This document shows, in pieces, positions 10,351-23,466 of a stretch of 64,000 nucleotides of DNA (position 1 is the stretch's first letter; the number at the start of each line of letters is the position of its first letter). Position numbers and translations under genes: made by a program. The stretch comes from Eutreptiella sp. 'Long Island Sound 2002' (Eukaryota; Euglenozoa; Euglenophyceae; Eutreptiales; Eutreptiaceae). The notes under the pieces were generated by a model. It made no database searches. It saw only the letters and a program-made list of their open reading frames with translations, and was not told the origin of the DNA. The stretch is from NCBI GenBank assembly GCA_964036045.1, contig OZ038401.1:35239834-35303833 (forward strand), given 5' to 3'.

Positions 10351-11815
10351 ATGGTTATGGGCGGTCTATAGACAACAAAAAAGTACCAGCTTTGACGCCA
10401 CGAAACGGCATGGTGCTTGCACTATCAAAGGCGGCCCCAAATTTCTTTGGGCCCGAGGAAACCTGAACTTCAAAAGCGAGGTAGAAGCCCTTTTTTCCTT
10501 TACCTGGTGGATAGAGCGCGGCCTGAGACGTTAGCACCGATAGTGAGTCCATATGAACGAGTATGAAGGGGCCATACAACGGAATAATGAACACGCAGCA
10601 TCAGGTGCTTTCAACATTCGCGGGAACAAAGCCCAGCATATTTGAGGCTTTGCAAGCAAGGAGATACGAGGGTGCCGACCCCCCTTGGGATAAGGAGATA
10701 TTTGTGTGGCGTTTGGCAACTACCACCCCCGAATTCACGTTCATGTCCCCTAAGATGAGGCGCCCGGGAGTTTCAAGCTCCCCTCTTGTAGTATGGAAGG
10801 GTCAAAGTGCCCTCTTGAAAAGGATCATCAATGTGAAGAACGGCCCTCGTGGCAAAGGGCCCTGGGTTCCTGACAGTAGCGCCGACCTGGGCAATTTTGG
10901 CATCCTGAGGCCACTTGGGGACCCCATGGCTCCGAGACACCAGCAAATCAGGGGACGCCAGATTGCATAGAACGTCCAAGGGGTTCATAGGTGAAGGCTG
11001 TATTTTTTTGCCTCGCCCCTACCCCGGTGGCCCCCCACAAGGGGTCATGTATGGACATTTTCAGCCAAAGTAATTCTGGGCTGAAAACACCTCTTTCGAG
11101 GCATTTGGGGCAAGGCTCGGCCCTTTCAAATACTTCCATGCACTCGCAGTATATTAATGTCTTCGATTTGATGTCTCGTCCAGCTGCGAACCTTCGCATG
11201 GGATATCTACCTACTGCCCTCCTTATCCAAAACGCTGGCCCGATCGTCATGCTGGGCACAGTTTGCAATCCCTTGGTTAGTAGACAGTGATGAAGCTCAT
11301 CAAACAACGCACCACACTGCCTCCGTGATGACTGTACAAACTGAGTATGTACTCGATTGGTCGGAGCCTTGGGTGGCCTGGGATTCTAGAGCCATCGAGC
11401 ATCCCAGGGCGGAAAGCGGATTATCCACCGTGGGCCTGCTACGTAGACAGAGTCCACGCTCACGGGTGATTATGTGGCACTAAGCTGTAGAGATGGACAC
11501 GCGTGGAGTTTTTGCCCTGGCGATTGCACCAAAAGCCACCACACATTGTCATTCAAAATGCCATGCACCCAGACCGACGTCATAGCACAACTATGGTAGC
11601 GGTCGTCAAAAGTGAAGGAAAGATCTGCTCGTGGAGTCTAGAGCCCCAGAGCATCCCGCAGTGCAATGTGGATTATGCACAGTGGACCTGCTACCTGGAC
11701 ATCCTCCAACCTCACGGGCAACTCTCTGGCACTAAGATGCAAAGATGGTCATTGCCTGATGGTGTGCCTTGGCCATTGGACCAAACGTGGTAAGGTCCAC
11801 AGTATGATGGTATGG
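10351..11815. repeat. Composite repeat block X, copy 3
   Basis: It is nearly identical to copy 1, with only a few substitutions in 1.4 kb (for example at 10465, 10945 and 11242). It starts immediately after the telomeric repeats at the motif GGGCGGTCTATAGAC, which in copy 1 touches the 199-bp satellite. It has the same minus-strand open stretches as copy 1. Array 3 of the 203-bp satellite follows. Confidence 0.9.
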
Positions 11816-14800
11816 GTATGCATTGTCATGGAGCCTGACAGCATGAGTGTGACCTCCTAGGTGTCCTCTAGAGGTCCATAAACCTCAAGCTGAAGAGATG
11901 GCCCACAAACCGTTTTTTTGTACAAATTTCACCGTTCCACTACGTAACTTTTAAGCTTTTTCAGGATGGCTGTTTTTCAGTGATAGTCGGCAACCCAAGG
12001 CACCCCCCCAGGGCAACGTGGATGCATTGTCATGGAGCCTGACAGCATGAGTGTGACCTCCTAGGTGTCCTCTAGAGGTTCATAAACCTCAAGCTGAAGA
12101 GATGGTCCACAAACCGTTTTTTTTGTACAAATGTCACCGTTCCACTACGTAACTTTTAGGCTTTTTCAGGATGGCTGTTTTCAGTAATAGTCGGCAACCC
12201 AAGGCACCCCCCCAGGGCAACGTGGATGCATTATCATGGAGCCTGACAGCATGAGTGTGACCTCCTAGGTGTCCTCTAGAGGTTCATAAACCTCAAGCTG
12301 AAGAGATGGCCCACAAACCGTTTTTTTGTACAAATTTCACCGTTCCACTACGTAACTTTTAGGCTTTTTCAGGATGGCTGTTTTCAGTAATAGTCGGCAA
12401 CCCAAGGCACCCCCCCAGGGCAACGTGGATGCATTGTCATGGAGCCTGACAGCATGAGTGTGACCTCCTAGGTGTCCTCTAGAGGTTCATAAACCTCAAG
12501 CTGAAGAGATGGCCCACAAACCGTTTTTTTTGTACAAATTTCACCGTTCCACTACGTAACTTTTAGGCTTTTTCAGGATGGCTGTTTTCAGTGATAGTCG
12601 GCAACCCAAGGCACCCCCCCAGGGCAATGTGGATGCATTGTCATGGAGCCTGACAGCATGAGTGTGACCTCCTAGGTGTCCTCTAGAGGTTCATAAACCT
12701 CAAGGTGAAGAGATGGCCCACAAACCGTTTTTTTGTACAAATTTCACCGTTCCACTACGTAACTTTTAGGCTTTTTCAAGATGGCTGTTTTCAGTGGTAG
12801 TCGGCAACCCAAGGCACCCCCCCAGGGCAACGTGGATGCATTATCATGGAGCCTGACAGCATGAGTGTGACCTCCTAGGTGTCCTCTAGAGGTTCATAAA
12901 CCTCAAGCTGAAGAGATGGCCCACAAACCGTTTTTTTGTACAAATTTCACCGTTCCACTACGTAACTTTTAGGCTTTTTCAGGATGGCTGTTTTCAGTAA
13001 TAGTCGGCAACCCAAGGCACCCCCCCAGGGCAACGTGGATGCATTGTCATGGAGCCTGACAGCATGAGTGTGACCTCCTAGGTGTCCTCTAGAGGTTCAT
13101 AAACCTCAAGCTGAAGAGATGGCCCACAAACCGTTTTTTTGTACAAATTTCACCGTTCCACTACGTAACTTTTAGGCTTTTTCAGGATGGCTGTTTTCAG
13201 TGATAGTCGGCAACCCAAGGCACCCCCCCAGGGCAATGTGGATGCATTGTCATGGAGCCTGACAGCATGAGTGTGACCTCCTAGGTGTCCTCTAGAGGTT
13301 CATAAACCTCAAGGTGAAGAGATGGCCCACAAACCGTTTTTTTGTACAAATTTCACCGTTCCACTACGTAACTTTTAGGCTTTTTCAAGATGGCTGTTTT
13401 CAGTGGTAGTCGGCAACCCAAGGCACCCCCCCAGGGCAACGTGGATGCATTATCATGGAGCCTGACAGCATGAGTGTGACCTCCTAGGTGTCCTCTAGAG
13501 GTTCATAAACCTCAAGCTGAAGAGATGGCCCACAAACCGTTTTTTTGTACAAATTTCACCGTTCCACTACGTAACTTTTAGGCTTTTTCAGGATGGCTGT
13601 TTTCAGTGATAGTCGGCAACCCAAGGCACCCCCCCAGGGCAACGTGGATGCATTGTCATGGAGCCTTACAGCATGAGTGTGACCTCCTAGGTGTCCTCTG
13701 GAGGTTCATAAACCTCAAGCTGAAGAGATGGCCCACAAACCGTTTTTTTTGTACAAATTTCACCATTCCACTACGTAACTTTTAGGCTTTTTCAGGATGG
13801 CTGTTTTCAGTGATAGTCGGCAACCCAAGGCACCCCCCCAGGGCAATGTGGATGCATTGTCATGGAGCCTGACAGCATGAGTGTGACCTCCTTGGTGTCC
13901 TCTAGAGGTTCATAAAACTCAAGCTGAAGAGATGGCCCACAAACCGTTTTTTTGTACAAATTTCACCGTTCCACTACGTAACTTTTAGGCTTTTTCAGGA
14001 TGGCTGTTTTCAGTGATAGTCGGCAACCCAAGGCACCCCCCCAGGGCAATGTGGATGCATTGTCATGGAGCTTGACAGCATGAGTGTGACCTCCTTGGTG
14101 TCCTCTAGAGGTTCATAAACCTCAAGCTGAAGAGATGGCCCACAAACCATTTTTTTGTACAAAGTTCACCGTTCCACTACGTAACTTTTAGGCTTTTTCA
14201 AGATGGCTGTTTTCAGTGGTAGTCGGCAACCCAAGGCACCCCCCCAGGGCAACGTGGATGCATTATCATGGAGCCTGACAGCATGAGTGTGACCTCCTAG
14301 GTGTCCTCTAGAGGTTCATAAAACTCAAGCTGAAGAGATGGCCCACAAACCGCTTTTTTTATACAAATTTCACCGTTCCACTACGTAACTTTTAGGCTTT
14401 TTCAGGATGGCTGTTTTCAGTGATAGTCGGCAACCCAAGGCACCCCCCCAGGGCAATGTGGATGCATTGTCATGGAGCCTGACAGCATGAATGTGACCTC
14501 CTAGGTGTCCTCTAGAAGTTCATAAACCTCAAGCTGAAGAGATGGCCCACAAACCGTTTTTTTGTACAAATTTCACCGTTCCACTACGTAACTTTTAAGC
14601 TTTTTCAGGATGGCTGTTTTCAGTGATAGTCGGCAACCCAAGGCAGCCCCCCAGGGCAACGTGGATGCATTGTCACGGAGCCTGACCGCATGAGTGTGAC
14701 CTCCTAGGTGTCCTCTAGAGGTTCATAAACCTCAAGCTGAAGAGATGGCCCACAAACCGTTTTTTTTGTACAAATTTCACCGTTCCACTACGTAACTTTT

Positions 14801-17800
14801 AGGCTTTTTCAGGATGGCTGTTTTCAGTGATAGTCGGCAACCCAAGGCACCCCCCCAGGGCAACGTGGATGCATTATCATGGAGCCTGACAGCATGAGTG
14901 TGACCTCCTAGGTGTCCTCTAGAGGTTCATAAACCTCAAGCTGAAGAGATGGCCCACAAACCGTTTTTTTGTACAAATTTCACCGTTCCACTACGTAACT
15001 TTTAGGCTTTTTCAACATGGTTGTTTTCAGTGATAGTCGGCAACCCAAGGCACCCCCCCAGGGCACCGTGGATAAATTATCATGGAGCCTCACCGCATGA
15101 GTGTGACCTCCTAGGTGTCCTCTAGAGGTTCATAAACCTCAAGCTGAAGAGATGGCCCACAAACCGTTTTTTTGTACAAATTTCACCGTTCCACTACGTA
15201 ACTTTTAAGCTTTTTCAGGATGGCTGTTTTCAGTGATAGTCGGCAACCCAAGGCACCCCCCCAGGGCAACGTGGATGCATTGTCATGGAGCCTGACAGCA
15301 TGAGTGTGACCTCCTAGGTGTCCTCTAGAGGTTCATAAACCTCAAGCTGAAGAGATGGCCCACAAACCGTTTTTTTGTACAAATTTCACCGTTCCACTAC
15401 GTAACTTTTAGGCTTTTTCAGGATGGCTGTTTTCATTGATAGTCGGCAACCCAAGGCACCCCCCCGGGGCAATGTGGATGCATTGTCATGGAGCCTGACA
15501 GCATGAGTGTGACCTCCTAGGTGTCCTCTAGAGGTTCATAAATCTCAAGCTGAAGAGATGGCCCAGAAACCGTTTTTTTTGTACAAATTTCACCGTTCCA
15601 CTACGTAACTTTTAGGCTTTTTCAAGATGGCTGTTTTCAGTGATAGTCGGCAACCCAAGGCACCCCCCCAGGGCAACGTGGATGCATTGTCATGGAGCCT
15701 GACAGCATGAGTGTGACCTCCTAGGTGTCCTCTAGAGGTCCATAAACCTCAAGCTGAAGAGATGGCCCACAAACCGTTTTTTTGTACAAATTTCACCGTT
15801 CCACTACGTAACTTTTAAGCTTTTTCAGGATGGCTGTTTTTCAGTGATAGTCGGCAACCCAAGGCACCCCCCCAGGGCAGCGTGGATGCATTGTCATGGA
15901 GCCTGACAGCATGAGTGTGACCTCCTAGGTGTCCTCTAGAGGTTCATAAACCTCAAGCTGAAGAGATGGCCCACAAACCGTTTTTTTTGTACAAATGTCA
16001 CCGTTCCACTACGTAACTTTTAGGCTTTTTCAGGATGGCTGTTTTGAGTGATAGTCGGCAACCCAAGGCACCCCCCCAGGGCAATGTGGATGCATTGTCA
16101 TGGAGCCTGACAGCATGAGTGTGACCTCCTAGGTGTCCTCTAGAGGTTCATAAACCTCAAGCTGAAGAGATGGCCCACAAACCGTTTTTTTGTACAAATT
16201 TCACCGTTCCACTACGTAACTTTTAGGCTTTTTCAAGATGGCTGTTTTCAGTGGTAGTCGGCAACCCAAGGCACCCCCCCAGGGCAACGTGGATGCATTA
16301 TCATGGAGCCTGACCGCATGAGTGTGACCTCCTAGGTGTCCTCTAGAGGTTCATAAACCTCAAGCTGAAGAGATGGCCCAGAAACCGTTTTTTTTGTACA
16401 AATTTCACCGTTCCACTACGTAACTTTTAGGCTTTTTCAGGATGGCTGTTTTCAGTAATAGTCGGCAACCCAAGGCACCCCCCCAGGGCAATGTGGATGC
16501 ATTGTCATGGAGCCTGACAGCATGAGTGTGACCTCCTAGGTGTCCTCTAGAGGTTCATAAACCTCAAGCTGAAGAGATGGCCCACAAACCGTTTTTTTGT
16601 ACAAATTTCACCGTTCCACTACGTAACTTTTAAGCTTTTTCAGGATGGCTGTTTTTCAGTGATAGTCGGCAACCCAAGGCACCCCCCCAGGGCAGCGTGG
16701 ATGCAATGTCATGGAGCCTGACAGCATGAGTGTGACCTCCTAGGTGTCCTCTAGAGGTTCATAAACCTCAAGCTGAAGAGATGGCCCACAAACCGTTTTT
16801 TTTGTACAAATTTCACCGTTCCACTACGTAACTTTTAGGCTTTTTCAGGATGGCTGTTTTCAGTAATAGTCGGCAACCCAAGGCACCCCCCCAGGGCAAT
16901 GTGGATGCATTGTCATGGAGCCTGACAGCATGAGTGTGACCTCCTAGGTGTCCTCTAGAGGTTCATAAACCTCAAGCTGAAGAGATGGCCCACAAACCAT
17001 TTTTTTGTACAAATTTCACCGTTCCACTACGTAACTTTTAGGCTTTTTCAGGATGGCTGTTTTCAGTGATAGTCGGCAACCCAAGGCACCCCCCCGGGGC
17101 AATGTGGATGCATTGTCATGGAGCCTGACAGCATGAGTGTGACCTCCTAGGTGTCCTCTAGAGGTTCATAAACCTCAAGCTGAAGAGATGGCCCACAAAC
17201 CGTTTTTTTGTACAAATTTCACCGTTCCACTACGTAACTTTTAGGCTTTTTCAAGATGGCTGTTTTCAGTGGTAGTCGGCAACCCAAGGCACCCCCCCAG
17301 GGCAACGTGGATGCATTATCATGGAGCCTGACAGCATGAGTGTGACCTCCTAGATGTCCTCTAGAGGTCCATAAACCTCAAGCTGAAGAGATGGCCCACA
17401 AACCGTTTTTTTGTACAAATTTCACCGTTCCAGTACGTAACTTTTAAGCTTTTTCAGGATGGCTGTTTTTCAGTGATAGTCGGCAACCCAAGGCACCCCC
17501 CCAGGGCAACGTGGATGCATTGTCATGGAGCCTGACAGCATGAGTGTGACCTCCTAGGTGTCCTCTAGAGGTTCATAAACCTCAAGCTGAAGAGATGGTC
17601 CACAAACCGTTTTTTTTGTACAAATGTCACCGTTCCACTACGTAACTTTTAGGCTTTTTCAGGATGGCTGTTTTCAGTAATAGTCGGCAACCCAAGGCAC
17701 CCCCCCAGGGCAATGTGGATGCATTATCATGGAGCCTGACAGCATGAGTGTGACCTCCTAGGTGTCCTCTAGAGGTTCATAAACCTCAAGCTGAAGAGAT

Positions 17801-20800
17801 GGCCCACAAACCGTTTTTTTGTACAAATTTCACCGTTCCACTACGTAACTTTTAGGCTTTTTCAGGATGGCTGTTTTCAGTAATAGTCGGCAACCCAAGG
17901 CACCCCCCCAGGGCAACGTGGATGCATTGTCATGGAGCCTGACAGCATGAGTGTGACCTCCTAGGTGTCCTCTAGAGGTTCATAAACCTCAAGCTGAAGA
18001 GATGGCCCACAAACCGTTTTTTTGTACAAATTTCACCGTTCCACTACGTAACTTTTAGGCTTTTTCAGGATGGCTGTTTTCAGTGATAGTCGGCAACCCA
18101 AGGCACCCCCCCCGGGCAATGTGGATGCATTGTCATGGAGCCTGACAGCATGAGTGTGACCTCCTAGGTGTCCTCTAGAGGTTCATAAACCTCAAGGTGA
18201 AGAGATGGCCCACAAACCGTTTTTTTGTACAAATTTCACCGTTCCACTACGTAACTTTTAGGCTTTTTCAAGATGGCTGTTTTCAGTGGTAGTCGGCAAC
18301 CCAAGGCACCCCCCCAGGGCAACGTGGATGCATTATCATGGAGCCTGACAGCATGAGTGTGACCTCCTAGGTGTCCTCTAGAGGTTCATAAACCTCAAGC
18401 TGAAGAGATGGCCCACAAACCGTTTTTTTGTACAAATTTCACCGTTCCACTACGTAACTTTTAGGCTTTTTCAGGATGGCTGTTTTCAGTGATAGTCGGC
18501 AACCCAAGGCACCCCCCCAGGGCAACGTGGATGCATTGTCATGGAGCCTTACAGCATGAGTGTGACCTCCTAGGTGTCCTCTGGAGGTTCATAAACCTCA
18601 AGCTGAAGAGATGGCCCACAAACCGTTTTTTTTGTACAAATTTCACCGTTCCACTACGTAACTTTTAGGCTTTTTCAGGATGGCTGTTTTCAGTGATAGT
18701 CGGCAACCCAAGGCACCCCCCCAGGGCAATGTGGATGCATTGTCATGGAGCCTGACAGCATGAGTGTGACCTCCTTGGTGTCCTCTAGAGGTTCATAAAC
18801 CTCAAGCTGAAGAGATGGCCCACAAACTATTTTTTTGTACAAATTTCACCGTTCCACTACGTAACTTTTAGGCTTTTTCAAGATGGCTGTTTTCAGTGGT
18901 AGTCGGCAACCCAAGGCACCCCCCCAGGGCAACGTGGATGCATTATCATGGAGCCTGACAGCATGAGTGTGACCTCCTAGGTGTCCTCTAGAGGTTCATA
19001 AAACTCAAGCTGAAGAGATGGCCCACAAACCGCTTTTTTTATACAAATTTCACCGTTCCACTACGTAACTTTTAGGCTTTTTCAGGATGGCTGTTTTCAG
19101 TGATAGTCGGCAACCCAAGGCACCCCCCCAGGGCAATGTGGATGCATTGTCATGGAGCCTGACAGCATGAGTGTGACCTCCTAGGTGTCCTGTAGAAGTT
19201 CATAAACCTCAAGCTGAAGAGATGGCCCACAAACCGTTTTTTTGTACAAATTTCACCGTTCCACTACGTAACTTTTAAGCTTTTTCAGGATGGCTGTTTT
19301 CAGTGATAGTCGGCAACCCAAGGCAGCCCCCCAGGGCAACGTGGATGCATTGTCACGGAGCCTGACCGCATGAGTGTGACCTCCTAGGTGTCCTCTAGAG
19401 GTTCATAAACCTCAAGCTGAAGGGATGGCGCACAAACCGTTTTTTTGTACAAATTTCACCGTTCCACTACGTAACTTTTAGGCTTTTTCAGGATGGCTGT
19501 TTTCAGTAATAGTCGGCAACCCAAGGCACCCCCCTAGGGCAACGTGGATGCATTATCATGGAGCCTGACAGCATGAGTGTGACCTCCTAGGTGTCCTCTA
19601 GAGGTTCATAAACCTCAAGCTGAAGAGATGGCCCACAAACCATTTTTTTGTACAAATGTCACCGTTCCACTACGTAACTTTGGGGCTTTTTCAAAATGGC
19701 TGTTTTCAGTGATAGTCGGCAACCCAAGGCACCCCCCCAGGGCAATGTGGATGCATTGTCATGGAGCCTGACAGCATGAGTGTGACCTCCTAGGTGTCCT
19801 CTAGAGGTTCATAAACCTCAAGCTGAAGAGATGGCCCACAAACCGTTTTTTTGTACAAATTTCACCGTTCCACTACGTAACTTTTAGGCTTTTTCAAGAT
19901 GGCTGTTTTCATTGATAGTCGGCAACCCAAGGCAGCCCCCCGGGGCAATGTGGATGCATTGTCATGGAGCCTGACAGCATGAGTGTGACCTCCTAGGTGT
20001 CCTCTAGAGGTTCATAAACCTCAAGCTGAAGAGATGGCCCAGAAACCGTTTTTTTGTACAAATTTCACCGTTCCACTACGTAACTTTTAGGCTTTTTCAA
20101 GATGGCTGTTTTCAGTGATAGTCGGCAACCCAAGGCACCCCCCCAGGGCAACGTGGATGCATTGTCATGGAGCCTGACAGCATGAGTGTGACCTCCTAGG
20201 TGTCCTCTAGAGGTCCATAAACCTCAAGCTGAAGAGATGGCCCACAAACCGTTTTTTTGTACAAATTTCACCGTTCCACTACGTAACTTTTAAGCTTTTT
20301 CAGGATGGCTGTTTTTCAGTGATAGTCGGCAACCCAAGGCACCCCCCCAGGGCAATGTGGATGCATTGTCATGGAGCCTGACAGCATGAGTGTGACCTCC
20401 TAGGTGTCCTCTAGAGGTTCATAAACCTCAAGCTGAAGAGATGGCCCACAAACCGTTTTTTTGTACAAATTTTACCGTTCCACTACGTAACTTTTAGGCT
20501 TTTTCAAAATGGCTGTTTTCAGTGATAGTCGGTAGCTCAAGGCACCCCCCCAAGGCAACGTGGATGCATTATCATGGAGCTTGACAGCATGAGTGTGACC
20601 TCCTAGGTGTCCTCTAGAGGTTCATAAAACTCAAGCTGAAGAGATGGCCCACAAACCGTTTTTTTGTACAAATTTCACCATTCCACTACGTAACTTTTAG
20701 GCTTTTTCAGGTTGGCTGTTTTCAGTGATAGTCGGCAGCTCAAGGCACCCCCCCAGGGCAACGTGGATGCATTATCATGGAGCTTGACAGCATGAGTGTG

Positions 20801-21200
20801 ACCTCCTAGGTGTCCTCTAGAGGGTCATGAACGTCAAGCTGAAGAGGTGGTTCACAAACCGTGTTTTTGTACAAATTGCACCATTCCACTACGTAACTTT
20901 TAGGCCTTTTTCAGGATGGCTGTTTTCAGTGATAGTCGGCAACCCAAGGCACCCCCCCAGGGCAACGTGTATGCATTGTCATGGAGCCTGACAGCATGAG
21001 TGTGACCTCCTAGGTGTCCTCTAGAGGTTCATAAACCTCAAGCCGAAGAGATGGCCCACAAACCATTTTTTTGTACAAATTTCACCGTTCCACTACGTAA
21101 CTTTTAGGCCTTTTCAGGATGGCTGTTTTCACTGATAGTCGGCAACCCAAGGCACCCCCCCAGGGCAACGTGGATGCATTGTCATGGAACCCCACAGCAT
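11816..21200. repeat. 203-bp satellite, array 3, about 46 units
   Basis: Head-to-tail units of about 203 bp, all in one orientation, carry CCTCTAGAGG and T- and C-runs. Marker variants recur at a longer distance: the GGCAGCCCCCC variant at about 14642 and 19320, the CGCTTTTTTTATAC variant at about 14349 and 19026, and the CTCCTTGG variant at 14091 and 18771. This gives a higher-order period of about 4.68 kb (about 23 units) with a few unit gains or losses. The last two to three units before 21200 are the most diverged, as expected at an array edge. Confidence 0.95.
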
Positions 21201-21529
21201 GAGTGTGACCTCCTCACATTTCAAATGCCCAAAGCTCCCCTGCTGCAATTATTTTTCCTACCATCATAATGATCAGCACTGGCGCGCTTCAGTTTCGCCC
21301 ATCCTCTTTCTTTGTTCCTGGCGCACCTGCGTATCAGCCAGTTTGGGGCGGGCAAATCGGGTCGCACACCGATTTGGATGTCGCGCTGGCCGGCAAATGA
21401 ATAGGGTTGGAGGTCAGTCAGACAAGACATTGCAGTTGAAATTCAATTTTGACTACTCAAATCAATCATTGCAGCGCATAAGTGAACCAGGATAATAATA
21501 ACAATAACAATGATCATAATAATTCATAA
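21201..21529. other. Transition from satellite to unique DNA
   Basis: No gene is recognised. An AT-rich stretch near 21490-21530 with AATAATAAC repeats precedes the stop codon of the minus-strand gene at 21530. It may hold that gene's 3' end. Confidence 0.4.
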
Positions 21530-22481
21530 TTACCGGTTAGATGGGCCGAGCCGGGAAACAAAAAACGGAGGTGGGAACCCCGGAAGCGCAGGTGGGAGAA
21601 CAAAAAGCCGAGGTGTCATCGGAGGCAAAGCTGGGAGCGGGGCTGGTGCAGTTTGAGGCGGAGGTGGTGTAGGCTGAGGTGGTGTAGGCGGAGGTGGTGT
21701 AGGCTGAGGTGGTGTAGGCTGAGGTGGTGTAGGCTGAGGTGGTGCAGGTTCAGGTGGTGTGGACTGAGGTAGTGCCGGGTTAGATGGTGGAGGGATGCCG
21801 AGAGCTTTTCTCAACCTAGTGTCATCTGGTTGCTTCCGCTTTTCCTCCCTTTCCACTTGCTTTCCTCTTTCGCCCTGCAAATCATATTTTACCTTTTTGA
21901 GCTCTCTTTCGAGTTTGCGGTTGGTTTCCTCCGCTTCCCGCTTCTTCCTTGTTTGCGAATCTCGCTGCCTTTCGGCCACTTCCTTTTCTTTTTTGTAAGT
22001 CGCCGCCTCCTGGTTTGAGGCAGCCACTGCCTTCATTGATTTTTTTTCGTTTGCCTCCATCTGCTGCTCCCTAAGCCTCATCTCCTTATTTTTCAACTCC
22101 AGTTCTTTCGCATCTTGTTGAACTTTCCTTTCCTGTACATTCAATTTGAGCTCCCTTAGGTCTAAGTAGAACGTCTTCTGAATATCAAGATCAATGCTCC
22201 TCCTCTCTGGCTCTTCTTTGAGTCCTTGGATGTTGTTCATGTTCTTGTCCTTGTTCTTGTTCTTGTTCTGCGTGTGGTTTTTGGTTTTGCCCTGTAGGAA
22301 AGGAATAGCCAAAATGCATCCATAGATTGACACCAACCTTGCCCGGAGCCCTCCCCCACAATACCTGTTTGGCATTTTTTTTGAAATGTTTAGGGTGGCA
22401 ATCGCGACATTGCCCCTTTTTCATCCGGTGCTTGCCACAAACAGGGCAGATGTCACAGAAGGTTTGGTTTGAGTTCGACAT
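21530..22481 (-). CDS. Zinc-ribbon, coiled-coil, proline-rich protein (2 exons)
   Basis: I join exon 1 (22481 down to 22365, 39 codons) with exon 2 (22291 down to 21530). The intron of 73 bp has donor CAG|GTATTG and acceptor CTACAG and is in phase 0 at both ends. The product has 292 residues. Residues 9-28 hold CPVC and CRDC, a four-cysteine zinc ribbon. The middle (about 60-185) is rich in Lys, Glu and Arg with heptad-like spacing, probably a coiled coil. The C-terminal third is a PQPTPP-type proline repeat. Function is unknown; a nucleic-acid or scaffold role is a guess. The start ATG at 22481 precedes the zinc motif directly. An alternative reading without splicing gives a shorter protein without the proline part. 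Confidence 0.7.
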
Positions 22482-23466
22482 TTTTGTCTCTAAAATGACA
22501 ATAGTGTGTATAGAAGCACGCGAATTGTTTCATGTGTAGGTCAGTTGAGTGTTGTGCGTGTTGCGCTAGATTGTTCTGCTGTGTTGTGTTGTCTAATGTT
22601 TTTTTTTTCATGCTAGTTCTTGTTCTGTTTTCTTTTTCGCACAATTTTTCGACACATGATATCATGGACGACAAAGGAGGAACAACACAGACGAAGGGTA
22701 GTAGAGTTGTTGCCCCGAGCTATGCTTCTTCTTGATGCTTAGTCGCGTTGCCGTCTCGTCTCTCTATAGCAACTCCCATGGGTAGTTGGACCAAGTGGGA
22801 CTTGGATCCATGTGCAACCGGCGTCACATTGTTGTTCTGGATAGGCAATAAATTTTGCCTTGTGCATTGTCCACATGCTTTCTTCGGAGCAGCCAAGTGA
22901 AGTTTTTCCTTCACACCTTCTTTAACAACCCCTCATATTGTTTGTACTCACTATCAACACAATACTTGGTTCAATTAAAATGGTGGACAATGGCAAAAAT
23001 GATGCACTTAATGGATGCATAATGCGGGTTGGTAGTTGAGTCCAAGCAAAAAGCCACATGTAGAAATAAAGGCATTTGAAAAGACAGCTAACACTCAAAG
23101 GAAAATTGGGCATAGGTTCCCTGAGCATTGGCCTTGTAGATGCGCACTCTTGTTTTGCTCCATGTTTTGCTGAGGTGGCATAGTGTGTCACTGCCATGTC
23201 ACATGCATCATATGAGGTGGTTCATACTAAGTGAGGCTATTGGGGTTTGAACCCGGGACCTCTCAAAAAGAGGGCCCTTGGTTCCTACACCATAGTCCAC
23301 TAGGGCGTAGTGCTTCGTTGGCCACCACTAACACCCACCACGGCATGACGGTTTCGTTATGGTAGTTTTTGGCACCAGCTTGACCAACAAGTTCTTATGG
23401 TGCAGGTTGGCAGTGTTACAAAGAGCCCCGAGACAGTAAGAAACCCTTGGCATCCAGCAGTGTCTT
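22482..23466. other. Intergenic, no gene recognised
   Basis: This lies between the divergent zinc-ribbon gene and the PHD exon, so it may hold both promoters. T-rich tracts at 22595-22650 could be promoter or intron sequence. A tRNA-like element lies at 23228-23310. A minus-strand ORF at 22922-23197 has no recognisable features. Confidence 0.4.
23228..23310 (-). repeat. tRNA-like element (possible SINE or tRNA relic)
   Basis: Read on the minus strand it has an A-box-like TGGACTATGG and a B-box-like GGGTTCAAACC about 45 nt apart, the layout of an internal Pol III promoter. The T stem pairs over only 3 bp and no good acceptor stem is visible, so it is not a working tRNA. Confidence 0.35.

Noticed and set aside
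10238-10534. 98-aa plus-strand ORF with a long Leu-Gly repeat
   Set aside because: The Leu-Gly part is only the translation of TTAGGG telomeric repeats, joined to block X.
1-21200. Regular repeats considered as CRISPR
   Set aside because: Units are about 200 bp, head-to-tail without unique spacers, and the DNA is eukaryotic.
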